Notes under the pieces: model-generated
Database searches by the model: none
Told to the model about the DNA's origin: nothing
The model's input: the letters and a program-made list of their open reading frames with translations, nothing else
Shown: piece after piece, positions 27,601 through 34,788 of the stretch
How the letters are laid out: each line of letters begins with the position of its first letter
Numbering within the stretch: position 1 is the first letter of the stretch
Translations under genes and position numbers: made by a program
Assembly (NCBI RefSeq): GCF_016839145.1
Contig: NZ_CP069303.1
Coordinates: 2,914,001 to 2,978,000 of the forward strand
Reading direction: 5' to 3'
DNA: 64,000 nucleotides
Source: Shinella sp. PSBB067
GTDB taxonomy: Bacteria; Pseudomonadota; Alphaproteobacteria; Rhizobiales; Rhizobiaceae

Positions 27601-27740
27601 CGATCGGCGCGGAGGCGACCGGCCGGCGGGTCGCCGCGATGGATCGGCCGCCGGCCGGCCAGGCGTCAATGCTGGAAGGGTCCGCGGCCGAGGTCGCCGC
27701 ACGCGTCGCGGCCATCGTCCGCGAGAGGAAGGGAGGGTGA
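24666..27740 (+). CDS. Fusion of a DgcB-like membrane Fe-S oxidoreductase with ETF beta subunit
   Basis: 1024 residues with no internal stop. Residues 10-260 hold about five membrane helices in a nitrate-reductase-gamma-like region. Two [4Fe-4S] motifs follow: C303, C306, C309, C313 and C356, C359, C362, C366. A CCG region carries DPCHLGR (C565) and SFCCGAGGG (C600, C601). After a Pro/Ala-rich linker, residues 765-1024 are a complete electron-transfer-flavoprotein beta subunit, beginning VRVLVAVKHVG. The two parts are usually separate genes (dgcB and an etfB). The protein would take electrons from the demethylase via ETF and hand them to membrane quinone. ETF alpha is the next gene, 1 bp away. 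Confidence 0.88.
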   Translation: MQTRELFSQFSPFAFGMFYLIAIAAIAAFVAGLARHMLRYRRGRPAGVPVDWRGGLRRMLDDVVTHRTLSRRDPYAGTAHKLIFFGFATLFIGTSTITLEYDIVKPLTGLTFWKGWFYLGFSLVMDIAGLMLIAGLVMMIARRAWFGLAKLDYVRRYRGDTAPLPRATAWKIEDWIFLVTLLLIALSGFLQEAVRLIVERPPLSDLSPAGAALGRLLSGLGLDAAGAAAVRRANWWVHGVLALAFIAGVTWTKGKHMVAAFGSLAVRDSRSVARLPDVAEGEPVGVTRMDDFSWRDLLHFDACTKCGRCHDACPARGSNYPLSPRDVILDLRLLAQAGDSAADPHQVIPPETLWACLGCGACAEICPVGIEQPVKILKMRRALVDRGEMDPTLRGVLETVANVGNSFGEPARKRGAWTRELSFPVKDARREPVEALWFVGDFASFDPRSQTISRLVARLFNAGGLDFGILFDSERTAGNDIRRVGEEGLFEALLSHNGAQMAQSSFDWIVTTDPHSLNTLRNEYGGAVRDRKVLHYTNVLADWLESGRLKVTKPLGKRVTYHDPCHLGRLNKEYDAPRRVLRAIGCELVEMPRSRDNSFCCGAGGGRIWTPDPPGVEKPSHGRMHEAAALENIDIFVTCCPKDLTMFEDARKASGHEGDFLVADIAELVAEAVELRAIPASYLPELANRIAESLAEKVTARVVPELIQALAGQSGRLLAAPPALPAEGFTTPAPHPRTADAEPSVAGGWSVVPVAPALIADYDRPARTGVRVLVAVKHVGKLGDEFRFRPDGLDVMPEDLDHQLNEFDETAIEAALQLVEGLGAGEVVAVTIGPEEAEPSLRKALAKGAHRGVRVWSEAASPADPIAVAALLAGVALQEAADLVLTGVQSSDFANGATAAALGGVLGWSHAAVVVEMQWDGRGRLDITRELEGGVRHRQSLPAPAVLSIQSGANVPRYATMRMIKEARSKPVAEAAVEAIGAEATGRRVAAMDRPPAGQASMLEGSAAEVAARVAAIVRERKGG

Positions 27741-27741
27741 A

Positions 27742-28704
27742 ATGGGTGGAATTCTGGTCCTCGCCGAGCATCTGCGCGGCAATCTGAGCCCGCAGACCGG
27801 CGAGGTGATCGGCCTGGCGCGCGAGTTGAAGGCGACGGTCGGCGGACCGCTCGTGGTGGCGGTGATTGCGGACGATCCCGTGCGCTACCATGCGGACCTG
27901 GCGCTCGACGGGGTCGACGAGGTGCTGGCGGTGGAGGCCGGCGCGTATTTCGACCCGGCCGTCTACGAGGAGGCGGCCCATCGCCTGGCGCTGGCGGAAA
28001 AGCCAAGGCTCGTCATGCTCGGCCACAGCGTGAACGGCATGGGCTTCGGCCCGGCGCTCGCCGTCAGGCTTGGCGGCAGTTTCGTTAGCGACGCCTTCGG
28101 AATCGAGTCCGACGGCGGACGGCTTCTGGCGCTGCGCGGCGGCTACGGCAACAAGGTGGTGACGAAGATCGACATCACCGATCCCTGCGTGACGACGCTG
28201 ATGCTGCGCGGCGGCAGCGGCAAGCCGCCGCCGTCCGGCAGCGCGCCGCTGCGCATCGTGCCGCTCGACCTCCAGCCGGCGGCCGCACATACGGCGGAGC
28301 ACAAGGGCTATGTCGATCCGCCTCCCGCGGACGTCGACATCACCAGGGCGGAGTTCATCCTCTCGGTCGGCCGCGGCATCCAGGACGAGAAGAACATCGA
28401 GCGCTTTCGCGCGCTGGCCGAACGCCTGGGAGCGGCCTTCGGCTGCTCGCGGCCGATCGCCGATTCCGGCTGGCTGCCAAAGGCGCATCAGGTGGGCCTT
28501 TCCGGCAAGGTGGCACAGAATTGCAAGCTTTACGTCGCGCTCGGCATTTCCGGTGCCGTGCAGCACCTGCACGGCATGAAGCATGTGGAGACCATCATCG
28601 CCATCAACACCGACCGGAATGCGCCGATCTACACCGTCGCGACCTATGGAGCGGCAATCGATGTATTCGAATTCGCCGACGCTCTGGAAAGGGAGTTTAA
28701 CTAG
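27742..28704 (+). CDS. etfA: Electron transfer flavoprotein, alpha subunit
   Basis: 320 residues; ATG 27742 follows GGGAGGGTGAA. The C-terminal FAD-binding domain is typical: SVGRGIQDEKN, SRPIADSGWLP, QVGLSGK, ALGISGAVQH and INTDRNAPIY. It should pair with the ETF beta domain fused to the preceding gene product, so the ETF would be tethered to the membrane Fe-S protein. Its last 8 bp overlap the 3' end of the MucR-like gene on the other strand. Confidence 0.92.
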   Translation: MGGILVLAEHLRGNLSPQTGEVIGLARELKATVGGPLVVAVIADDPVRYHADLALDGVDEVLAVEAGAYFDPAVYEEAAHRLALAEKPRLVMLGHSVNGMGFGPALAVRLGGSFVSDAFGIESDGGRLLALRGGYGNKVVTKIDITDPCVTTLMLRGGSGKPPPSGSAPLRIVPLDLQPAAAHTAEHKGYVDPPPADVDITRAEFILSVGRGIQDEKNIERFRALAERLGAAFGCSRPIADSGWLPKAHQVGLSGKVAQNCKLYVALGISGAVQHLHGMKHVETIIAINTDRNAPIYTVATYGAAIDVFEFADALEREFN

Positions 28705-29440
28705 GCCCGGCGGAAAGACGAAGCCGATGCATGTCCCGTTGGTATTCGACAGAAGCGACATGGAACGTCCCGGCTTGCGATCCCGCTGCCGACATGCGCG
28801 CACCCGGCGCGGGAAAGCCATCTGGACAACGAAGCCGGCTGTCGCCCCGAGCTTTCACCCGTCTTCTTTCGCTAAGCGATATACGCTCCGCAAGCGCCGA
28901 AAGATCGAAGTGTCCGCGCGTCGCGAGCCCTTGCAAAGGCAACTCCAGTTTGAGCGGCGCGCGGGTCACGGTCTCTTCCGGCCTTTTGCCGTGCGTCCAA
29001 CCAAGTCCGATGCGCCTGGCAAGGCGCGAACGCTGCAACGAGTAGTTCGGCGCCACCATGGGATAGTTGGAAGGCAATCCCCATTTCCGGCGATATTCGT
29101 CCGGCGTCAGGTCGAAGCGCGTCTTGATATGGCGCCGTAGAGACTTGAAGGACTTGCCGTCTTCCAGGCAGATAATGGCATCCGCAGTGACCGACGAGCG
29201 GATCGGCACGGCGGGCGTTGGCATGGATACACCATCCCCGCCCGCTTTCCCGCCCTTGGCGATCCTCGAAAGCTCCCTGTAGGTGCTTTCGATGAGACCA
29301 GGCAGCTCACTTCGCATAACGACGTGGCACGAGACATAGGCAGTGACGATCTCCGCCGTCCTACAGAGGCAGAGATCACGGCCCTCCTCCTCGCCCGTCG
29401 GCGCGCTCTCTCCTTTCGATGCCGTTTCCGCTCCGCTCAT
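28697..29440 (-). CDS. MucR/Ros-family transcriptional regulator with C-terminal extension
   Basis: 247 residues from ATG 29440, which has AGGAG 7 nt upstream. The first ~150 residues match MucR (TAEIVTAYVS, ELPGLIEST, CLEDGKSFKSLRRH, DEYRRKWGLPSNYPMVAPNY). MucR proteins are rhizobial DNA-binding regulators of exopolysaccharide, motility and symbiosis genes. In the finger, the position that usually carries the second histidine of H-x3-H is an arginine (RRHIKTRF), so normal zinc coordination looks impaired. About 90 residues after the conserved end resemble nothing known to me and run into the end of etfA, which suggests loss of the original stop. Confidence 0.8.
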   Translation of the reverse strand: MSGAETASKGESAPTGEEEGRDLCLCRTAEIVTAYVSCHVVMRSELPGLIESTYRELSRIAKGGKAGGDGVSMPTPAVPIRSSVTADAIICLEDGKSFKSLRRHIKTRFDLTPDEYRRKWGLPSNYPMVAPNYSLQRSRLARRIGLGWTHGKRPEETVTRAPLKLELPLQGLATRGHFDLSALAERISLSERRRVKARGDSRLRCPDGFPAPGARMSAAGSQAGTFHVASVEYQRDMHRLRLSAGPS

Positions 29441-29592
29441 CGAGCGTCTCCTATCTGGCAAGTGCCCCAGGCCGCTCAGCAGTCAACGGCACCATATGGC
29501 CGGCGGACGAGCGCACGCGCACCCCGGCCGGCTAAGTCGCTGAAGATGAACGTACATCTCCGGAGGCAGGCCGGGACACAGGTCCCGGCCTT

Positions 29593-31163
29593 GTGAACGA
29601 GCGACTGTCGCGCCGAGCGTTCCGTCATCGGTTTCAGCGTGCAAGCCTCGCGCCGGACGGCTTCGTAGCAAAGTCAGTCAAGATTGTCGGTGAGATCGTC
29701 CATATTCTCTTGAGATCGCGCTCACCGATGGGGGCTTGCCCGGACTGCGGGCGGCAGAGCCGACGCGTCCAAAGCCGATATTTGCGCCGGCCTGCCGGCC
29801 TGCTAATTGGTGGCCGCCGAGTGGAACTGACGATCGTAGCGCGCCGCTTTTGGTGCGACGCTGTCCCATCTTCTGCGAACGGTTCGAGGACTGCGTTCTA
29901 GCTCGTTACGCTCGGCGCACCCAGCAGTTCGATACGATCGTGCATCATCTTGGTCTGGCGCTCGGCGGCCGACCTGCTGCAGTCTTCGCAAACCGTCTCA
30001 TGGTGCCAGTTAGTAATGATACGCTATTGCGCGTGGTTCGTCGTCGCATCGTTGAACCTAAAGATGAGCTGTCCATCGTCGGCATTGATGACTTTGCCTT
30101 TCGGCGCGGCCAAACCTATGGAACGATCGTTTGTGACCTGGAGCGCAGGCGACCCGTCACCCTTCTGCCGTATCGAGCTCTGGATACCTCTCTAGCCTGG
30201 CTCGCTGCACACTCCCCGATATCGACGGTCGCCCGCGACCGTGGCGGTGGGTATGGCGAAGCAATCGCAAAGGCGCCGCCCGACACCGATCGGGTAGCTG
30301 ATCGCTGGCACCTCATGGAAAGCTCGAACCGAGCGTTTCTGGATGCTGTCGGCAAGTCCATGCGTCAGATCAGGCAGGCGGTCGGCAGCAATGTCATCGA
30401 CCCCGAGCTTCTAACCTACGCCGAAAAGCTCCAATACGAAGGATATCTCCGTCGGCAGGAAACGAATGAGGCGATCCCGGAGCTGTCAAAGAAGGGGACC
30501 TCCATTCGCCAAATTGTTCGGCAAACCGGTCACAGCCGAAAGCTCGTTCGCGATGTTCTTCGGGGCCAGCGCTTCGACGTCTTCGTTACGCGACCCAATT
30601 CATTGGATAGCCGGCTGCCTTGGCTCAATGGCCGGTGGGAAGAAGGCGCTCGCAACGCCCTAGCGCTCTGCCACGAGATACCAACAAAAGGTTTTGCTGG
30701 ATAAAGCGGTGTCGTCTCACAGTGGGCTCAAAGTCGACGGTTGGCAGAGAAAGCGAACCAGAGCGGGCTTGCACCAACGCCGTCGGCGCGGGTCATTGCC
30801 CGCCTGATGACGGCGGCGCGTGATGATCTGGCGAAAACCGAAGCGATTTTGGTGGCAGCGATCGAAGTGGACGTCCCGGAACTCGTGGTCGCCCGTACAG
30901 CTATTGGAGACTTCCAGTCCATGATCCGTGCGAAGGCCGCAGCCAAGCTTGATGAATGGCTCCAGGTGGCAAAGATCAGCCTGGTTGGGTCGTTTGCGGG
31001 CGGTGTCGAGAAGGACATTGCCGCGGTTCGGAACGCAATCGTTTCGCCATGGTCAAATGGGCAGACCGAGGGGCAGATCACGCGGCTGAAACTGATCAAA
31101 CACCAGATGTATGGACGCGCAAAACTCGATCTGCCGCAGGCTCGATTGATCGGCGCGATCTAG
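29593..31163 (+). pseudogene. ISL3-family transposase, broken by a frameshift and a stop
   Basis: Three pieces in order form one ISL3-type (IS204/IS1001/IS1096/IS1165) transposase. The N-terminal zinc-finger part (CPDCGRQSRRV) starts at GTG 29593. The frame shifts near 29853-29861, after ARRFWCD and before RCPIFCERF. The catalytic part (IVGIDDFAFRRG, DRWHLMESSN) runs to a TAA at 30702-30704 in frame with the C-terminal piece, which ends in WSNGQTEGQITRLKLIKHQM. Two lesions mean it is inactive. An IS5-family element has inserted at CTAG, exactly at the TAG stop (31161-31163). The left terminal repeat was not found. Confidence 0.82.
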
Positions 31164-32021
31164 GCTGTAGTGACGATTTAACTATCTGAGCCATATTGCG
31201 ATAGCGGCGAGTTTGACGAAGCCCATGAAGTTGACGAGCAGCTTGTCGTATCGGGTTGCGACCCGTCGGAACTGCTTGAGCTTGTTGAAGAAGCGCTCGA
31301 TGCGGTTGCGCTCCTTGTATAGGTCGACGTCGTATGTGCGCTGAACCTTTCGGTTGCGCTTGGGCGGGATGACGACGTCGGCGCCGCTTTGGGCGATCCT
31401 GCCGGCGAGGTGGTCGGCGTCATATCCCTTGTCGGCGATGGCGCTGTCGGCGTCGATGCCGTCGATCAGGTCGTGAGCGAAGGCGATGTCGTTGCGCTGG
31501 CCGGGCGAGCCGATCAGGCGGACGGGAAGGCCGAGAGCTTCGGTTGCGGCGTGGATCTTGGTGCTCAGGCCGCCGCGAGACCGGCCCAGGCCCTGGGCAT
31601 CCGCCCCCCTTTGACCTTGCGGGCGCCGGCGGCGTGCTGGTGGGCGCGCACGATGGTCGAGTCGATCATCAGCCATTCCAGGTCGGCTTCGCGGGCCAAG
31701 GTTGTCAGCATGGCGTCCAACACGCCCATCTCGATCCAGCGGTAGTAGCGCCGCTTCACCGAACGGTAATCGCCAAGCCGCTCCGGCAGGTCCCGCCAGC
31801 GCCCTCCCGAACGCGCCATCCACAGCAGCGCGTCCAGAAACTTGCGGTTATCCGTGCGCGGGCCGCGCCTGCCCTTCGTGCCGCCCGGCACAAAGCCCTT
31901 GATCCGTTCCCACTGGTCGTCCCGAAGCGCATCACAGTCCATCGCCGATCTCCAAAAATCAGCGTTGAATCTGATTTGCTCCTCATTGGGAATCCCAATT
32001 CCTTAAATCGTCACTACCGCC
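31164..32021 (-). mobile_element. IS5-family (IS427-like) insertion sequence, apparently complete
   Basis: The ends are inverted repeats: CTAGGCTGTAGTGACGATT... from 31160 and its complement ending at 32025, 21 of 22 positions matching. CTAG on both sides (31160-31163 and 32022-32025) is either the duplicated target or part of the repeat; it is palindromic, so this cannot be decided by reading. Taking CTAG as the target gives an 858-bp element, usual for IS427-group members. It carries one transposase read by frameshift and lies inside the end of an ISL3-type element. Confidence 0.85.
31182..31942 (-). CDS. IS5-family transposase made by -1 frameshifting
   Basis: The first frame starts at ATG 31942 (MDCDALRDDQWERI) and runs to about 31565. 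The second covers 31823 to 31182 and ends VKLAAIAIWLR. They overlap around an AAAGGGGGG slippery run (31604-31612 on this strand), the usual frameshift site of IS427-group elements. All three DDE elements are present: the Asp in MIDSTIVRAHQHAAG, the Asp in IADKGYDAD and the Glu in NRIERFFNKLKQFRR. No other lesion was seen, so the element may be active. Confidence 0.83.
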
Positions 32022-32079
32022 TAGCCATTCTACTTCAGCAAAAGTTCGTCAGAGGCAATTCTCAATGGAAATATCAGGC

Positions 32080-32445
32080 CACGTGGAGTGACCCCCTCGG
32101 GCTGGACCGCGGGAAACGAAAAACTGATACGCTCTGTGGGCCTCAATGGGAGAAGGCTCATGAAGTCCCGAGGTCATATCGACGGCATTCGACGCCGTTC
32201 AAGTTGCAGCTTTGCCAAGATATCCGAAACGGCGTTATCGGGCGGCGCGACGCACAGCGCACGTATGGCGTTTCGGCCAACCTCATCCAATTATGGCTGA
32301 CGCAGTTTGATCGCGGCGAACTGAACGATGAGGAGGCTGAGGCCAGCGTCATCGCCGAGTACGAGGCCCACATTGCGGCGCTCGAACGCAAGGTCGGCCA
32401 GCTCACGATGGAGCTGGACCTGGTTAAAAAAACTCCTCGTCAGCC
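32080..32445 (+). pseudogene. IS3-family OrfA remnant
   Basis: A frame from about 32171 encodes the core of an IS3-type OrfA: RRHSTPFKLQLCQDIR, LIQLWLTQFDRGEL, a coiled-coil stretch (EYEAHIAALERKVGQLTMEL) and LVKKTPR at the A7 run (32426-32432) where such elements frameshift. Everything after this, including OrfB, is missing. The left limit (around 32080, TGGAGTGACCCCCTC) is a guess from terminal-repeat style. The right break lies at about 32440-32455, inside the 3' end of the AraC gene. Confidence 0.7.
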
Positions 32446-33425
32446 GATCGCAATGCCAGAACGCGTGAAGGCTGCATGCCGAAGCGACGCAGGAACAACT
32501 GGGAGAAATGGCTTGGATTGCTGTAACCGACGGCATTCGCAGCCTGCGTTACGTTCATCTCGCCGCTCTCGATAACACGACGGGCTTCCAGCAGTCGCTG
32601 CTCTTTAAGGAAAGCATAGACGGCAAAGCCATAGAGGCTCTTGAAGCCGCATTTCAGCCGCTTCTGCGTCAGCCCCACCTCGCCGGCGAGATCGTCCAGC
32701 GTCCACGGACGTGCTAGCTCCGCGATCAGCAGGTCGCGGGCGCGCTGAAGCGGACGGCGGTCGCGCGGCGGGACGGTCTGCGCTGGCGGGGTGCGGCGCA
32801 TCGCGGCGATGGACGCATTGATGATGTCGAGGGCGCGCGCCTCGAAGGCGAGATCGTCGCTGTCCACCATGGCACTGTCAAACAGCGCGCGTGCAACGGC
32901 CAGAAGATCCGGCGGCACCGGCAGCACGCCGACCCAGGTGCCATTGCCGGACGCCATGTGCAGCGCATGATGCTCGTCAAGATTGGCGAGGAGATCACCT
33001 GCGCCAAGCTTCTGCCAGAGCCCGATATCGACCCGGATGTCCATCCCCTTGAAGCGGGTGCCGACCGGCACATCGTAAAGCCCGACGGAACCCTGCGGCG
33101 CCGCCATCATATAGATGCGGCCCGGCCGGTAGGGGATCGATGACAGCCGCTGCTCGGCGTCGCTGCCCAAAAGCCATCCCTGACCCGAAGCTTCGAACAG
33201 AAAGTCGATGGCAACACAGGGCTCCGTCGCGAAGCGGCCGACAAAATCGGCACCGATCACCATGTCGAACACCGAAATGGTGAGGCCCGGTCGCACGCCG
33301 AGGATCTTGTAGGCGCCCTCGGTCGATGTCGCGGAGAAACTCGAGTCGGCCGGGCTCGGGCCAAGCACGACCACGTCATCCTGATCGGACTGCGCCAGAG
33401 CGCGCTGTTCCACACGGAGATTCAT
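32424..33425 (-). CDS. AraC-family transcriptional regulator, C-terminus altered by IS remnant
   Basis: 333 residues from ATG 33425; the longer frame opens at a TTG (33455). The C-terminal two-helix AraC domain is intact: WTLDDLAGEVGLTQKRL and VTQAANAVGYSNPSHFSQLFLRRFG. The N-terminal part is a ligand domain with no clear similarity beyond the family. It diverges from the RhtX-type permease gene across a 106-bp gap holding a TGA-N9-TCA site, as YbtA/PchR-type regulators do at siderophore loci. The last residues (SADEEFF) are encoded by the IS3 remnant, so the native C-terminus was replaced, probably without harm to the DNA-binding helices. Confidence 0.85.
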   Translation of the reverse strand: MNLRVEQRALAQSDQDDVVVLGPSPADSSFSATSTEGAYKILGVRPGLTISVFDMVIGADFVGRFATEPCVAIDFLFEASGQGWLLGSDAEQRLSSIPYRPGRIYMMAAPQGSVGLYDVPVGTRFKGMDIRVDIGLWQKLGAGDLLANLDEHHALHMASGNGTWVGVLPVPPDLLAVARALFDSAMVDSDDLAFEARALDIINASIAAMRRTPPAQTVPPRDRRPLQRARDLLIAELARPWTLDDLAGEVGLTQKRLKCGFKSLYGFAVYAFLKEQRLLEARRVIESGEMNVTQAANAVGYSNPSHFSQLFLRRFGMQPSRVLALRSADEEFF

Positions 33426-33467
33426 CTGCTCACCAAATAATAGACCCGATCGCAATATCCCTGAACC

Positions 33468-33482
33468 TGATTACGATAGTCA
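33468..33482. promoter_or_regulatory. RirA-type iron box (TGA-N9-TCA)
   Basis: TGA-TTACGATAG-TCA sits in the 106-bp divergent gap between the AraC gene and the RhtX-type permease gene. TGA-N9-TCA is the core of the iron-responsive operator bound by RirA in rhizobia. Its place at a siderophore locus supports the call; the short motif alone would not. Confidence 0.55.
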
Positions 33483-33531
33483 AGTTTTATACATCGGCCT
33501 AGTGAGGTCGCGAATTGCATTGCGAGGGGTC

Positions 33532-34788
33532 ATGTCGACTGCTTTTATGAATTTTGCCGGACGCTCGGCAAGCTGGGCCGTGCTCGGCCTGCTGGCCGGG
33601 CTCTATGCCGCACAGTCCGTCACGGGCTCCATGGTGCAGACGGCCCTGCCCGTCGTGCTGCGCGATGCCAGCATGCCGCTCGACCAGATCGGCTATCTTG
33701 CCGTGCTCTTCCTGCCCTGGGCACTGAAATTCCTCTGGGCGCCGCTGATCGACCGGTTCCTCAGCGAACGCAGCTGGATCCTGCTCTGCCAGTCCGGCAT
33801 CATCCTTTGCTTCCTCGCCGCCACTGCCCTTCCGCCGCAAACCCATATGGCAGCACTCGCCGCTGTACTGCTTGTCATGGGCGTTTTCGCCGCCACGCAG
33901 GATATCGCCACGGACTCCCTCGCCGTCCGGGCTTCCGACGTAGAAACGCGTGGGCTTGCCAGCGGTGCCTCGACGGCCGGCGCCTATCTCGGCTTCCTGA
34001 TCGGCGGCGGGCTCTGGCTCGTCGTCTACCAGCATGCCGGATGGGCCGTTTCCATGGCTGCGATGGCCGGTTTCGTCTGCCTGCTCACCATTCCGGTTTT
34101 CCTTTGCAGCAACCTCGCCGGTCCGCGCATGCGTGCCGCGTCCACCGCACAGGCGATCGGCTTCAGGAAAACGATCCGAAATCGTGCCCTGATGTATGGC
34201 CTCGCCTTCCTCGTCGTCTACCAAGTTGGCCTTCGCATGGGCTCGGCGCTGACCGGCCCCTATCTGGTCGACAAGGGCATCGCACTGGATACGATCGGCC
34301 TGCTGCGCGGCGCCGGCGGCGCTGTCGCAGGCTTCATCGCCTCCTCGCTCGGTGCACTCTTTGTACAGGCGGCAGGGAGTACACGGTCGATCGTCATCGC
34401 CGCGATCCTCAATGCCCTGCTGCTTCTCGCCCTTGCCGCTACAGAATTTACCGGCGTGGCCACGCCGACGCTCGCGCTCGGCATCCTCCTGGTGCAGGTC
34501 GGTGCTGCCGCCTTCTCCTTCGTCGCACTCTACGCGGCCATGATGAACTGGTGCAACCCCGAGCAGACGGCGACGGACTTTGCAGCACTCCAGAGCATCG
34601 ATGCGATCCTCGCCATTGGGGCTTCCTCCGTGGCCGGCGCGCTCGGCAATGCCTTCGGCTATGGCTGGCTGTTTGCCGCCTCGGCCCTCTTCATCCTCGC
34701 CGCCATCGTCCTCGCGCCCCGCACACTCGGCGCCTCCGCGAAGGCGTCACAGAATTTTGCACTTCCAGAAAAGGTATCGGAACCATGA
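33532..34788 (+). CDS. rhtX: MFS permease, RhtX/FptX/YbtX family (siderophore uptake)
   Basis: 418 residues from ATG 33532 (GAGGGG just upstream), about 12 membrane helices. It resembles RhtX, the inner-membrane rhizobactin 1021 permease of Sinorhizobium, and FptX: LPVVLRDASMPLDQIGYLAV, LPWALKFLWAPLIDR, FAATQDIATDSLAV. Members carry ferri-siderophores into the cytoplasm without an ABC system. Its stop overlaps the ATG of the TonB-dependent receptor gene (ATGA at 34785), so outer- and inner-membrane uptake proteins are translationally coupled. No siderophore biosynthesis genes are in the window, so a xenosiderophore is possible. Confidence 0.85.
   Translation: MSTAFMNFAGRSASWAVLGLLAGLYAAQSVTGSMVQTALPVVLRDASMPLDQIGYLAVLFLPWALKFLWAPLIDRFLSERSWILLCQSGIILCFLAATALPPQTHMAALAAVLLVMGVFAATQDIATDSLAVRASDVETRGLASGASTAGAYLGFLIGGGLWLVVYQHAGWAVSMAAMAGFVCLLTIPVFLCSNLAGPRMRAASTAQAIGFRKTIRNRALMYGLAFLVVYQVGLRMGSALTGPYLVDKGIALDTIGLLRGAGGAVAGFIASSLGALFVQAAGSTRSIVIAAILNALLLLALAATEFTGVATPTLALGILLVQVGAAAFSFVALYAAMMNWCNPEQTATDFAALQSIDAILAIGASSVAGALGNAFGYGWLFAASALFILAAIVLAPRTLGASAKASQNFALPEKVSEP

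Noticed and set aside
31544..32575. 343-codon plus-strand frame as a single gene
   Set aside because: Its first half is antisense to the IS5 transposase and its end is antisense to the AraC gene; only about 32171-32445 is meaningful, as an IS3 OrfA remnant.
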